Below are positions 63,649 through 64,000 of a stretch of 64,000 nt of DNA, one piece after another. A program made the translations under genes and the position numbers. A model generated the notes under the pieces. The model was not told where the DNA came from, did not search any database, and was given only the letters and a program-made list of their open reading frames with translations. Numbering within the stretch: the stretch's first letter is position 1; each line of letters starts with the position of its first letter. The stretch is from Phytobacter ursingii (GTDB taxonomy: Bacteria > Pseudomonadota > Gammaproteobacteria > Enterobacterales > Enterobacteriaceae), in NCBI GenBank assembly GCA_901456055.1, contig CABDWT010000018.1, forward strand, positions 607,261 to 671,260. Reading direction: 5' to 3'.

Positions 63649-64000
63649 TTTCTTGCAGTACGTCGTATGGCACATGCGTCGCAGCGGTCCGGGGATTCCT
63701 TGAGAGTATCCCTAATCCAACGGGTAGCCGGAATGTGCAAGTCATTGCGAAAGCACGACAACGACTCACCATCGTGGCGATCAGGTGTGACACCTCGGAA
63801 GAGACGAGGAAATCAGCCATTCACGTTAAGCATCTCTCCGGGTGTTTAGCGGGACTGGAAGAGTTACCACTTGGAGACGGTCCTAATAAATGTCCTGGAC
63901 AGTGGCGGTGACTGCACCGATATCAGCGGCGACAAGATGATGCAAACGGCAAAGGTCGTTAAAACTCGTTAGGTGCTGGCGTGGCATACGCGACACCAGG
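63649..64000. other. Right-edge region without a convincing gene
   Basis: 352 bases with only short, poorly supported frames. A hairpin GGTG...GCGT/ACGC...CACC spans 63972-63997. The region follows the PL-like promoter and may be leader or small-RNA sequence of the early operon, or the start of a gene beyond the window. Confidence 0.5.

Noticed and set aside
63667-63849. 60-codon + strand frame at the right edge
   Set aside because: Low-complexity basic sequence, no ribosome-binding site and no conserved look.
1-64000. tRNA, rRNA, CRISPR array or insertion sequence
   Set aside because: I looked for cloverleaf-type segments, regularly spaced long repeats and transposase-like proteins and found none. 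The only regular array is the iterons at 60791-60898.

Overview
The window is about 24.6 kb of enterobacterial core chromosome followed by about 39 kb of a lambdoid prophage that runs off the right edge. The core order is helD-yccF-yccS-sxy-sulA-ompA-matP-ycbZ-fabA-rmf-pqiCBA-uup-rlmL-ycbX-zapC-pyrD-ssuE-pepN. This is the E. coli/Salmonella/Citrobacter arrangement. The proteins are close to, but distinct from, the E. coli K-12 versions. I infer a Citrobacter-like member of the Enterobacteriaceae, without proof at species level. One core oddity is that ssuE lies directly beside pepN with no ssuADCB between them.

Chromosome (1-24567). Functional groups are DNA repair and SOS (helD, sulA with a LexA box), competence regulation (sxy), envelope (yccS, ompA, pqiABC), chromosome organisation and division (matP, zapC, sulA), fatty-acid synthesis (fabA with FadR and FabR sites), ribosome and translation (rmf, uup, rlmL), pyrimidine synthesis (pyrD with its leader hairpin), molybdopterin-linked chemistry (ycbX) and peptidase pepN.

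Phage right end and cargo (about 24600-28900). The prophage sits beside pepN, which is where Salmonella Gifsy-2 sits, and its head genes are of Gifsy-2 type. This end carries a LexA-boxed DinI/MsgA-like gene, a full-length chemoreceptor with a CheR-docking tail and a candidate sigma-28 promoter, a second LexA-boxed two-gene operon, and a small secreted-protein gene.

Late genes, leftward (50412 down to 28937). The order is terS, terL, W, portal, ClpP-protease/major capsid fusion, D-like, FII-like, Z, U, V, G/T (with a -1 frameshift), H, M, L, K, I, J, two fibre genes and a fibre-assembly gene. Two extra small genes interrupt the tail operon: a PDZ lipoprotein between K and I, and a 93-residue protein between I and J. 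A lambda-like cosQ-cosN lies just upstream of terS.

Lysis and accessory genes (50783-55676). A pinholin, SAR endolysin and nested Rz/Rz1 follow antiterminator Q. Between Q and the holin lies a two-gene block on the opposite strand: a soluble 344-residue protein translationally coupled to a four-helix membrane protein. This RexAB- or Kiwa-like architecture is the best candidate for an undescribed system here. A second opposite-strand pair of small GTG-start genes sits next to cos.

Early region (55694-64000). It contains a DUF968 HNH protein, a KilA-N protein, RusA, a fused cytosine-5 plus adenine-N6 DNA methyltransferase, and an O-like replication protein whose gene contains five 22-bp-spaced iterons. 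It also contains a DUF4222 protein, a YmfL-like regulator, Cro, three operators, a CI repressor of LexA type, and a leftward-operon promoter overlapped by a fourth operator. The integrase end lies beyond 64000. No tRNA, rRNA, CRISPR array or insertion sequence was seen.
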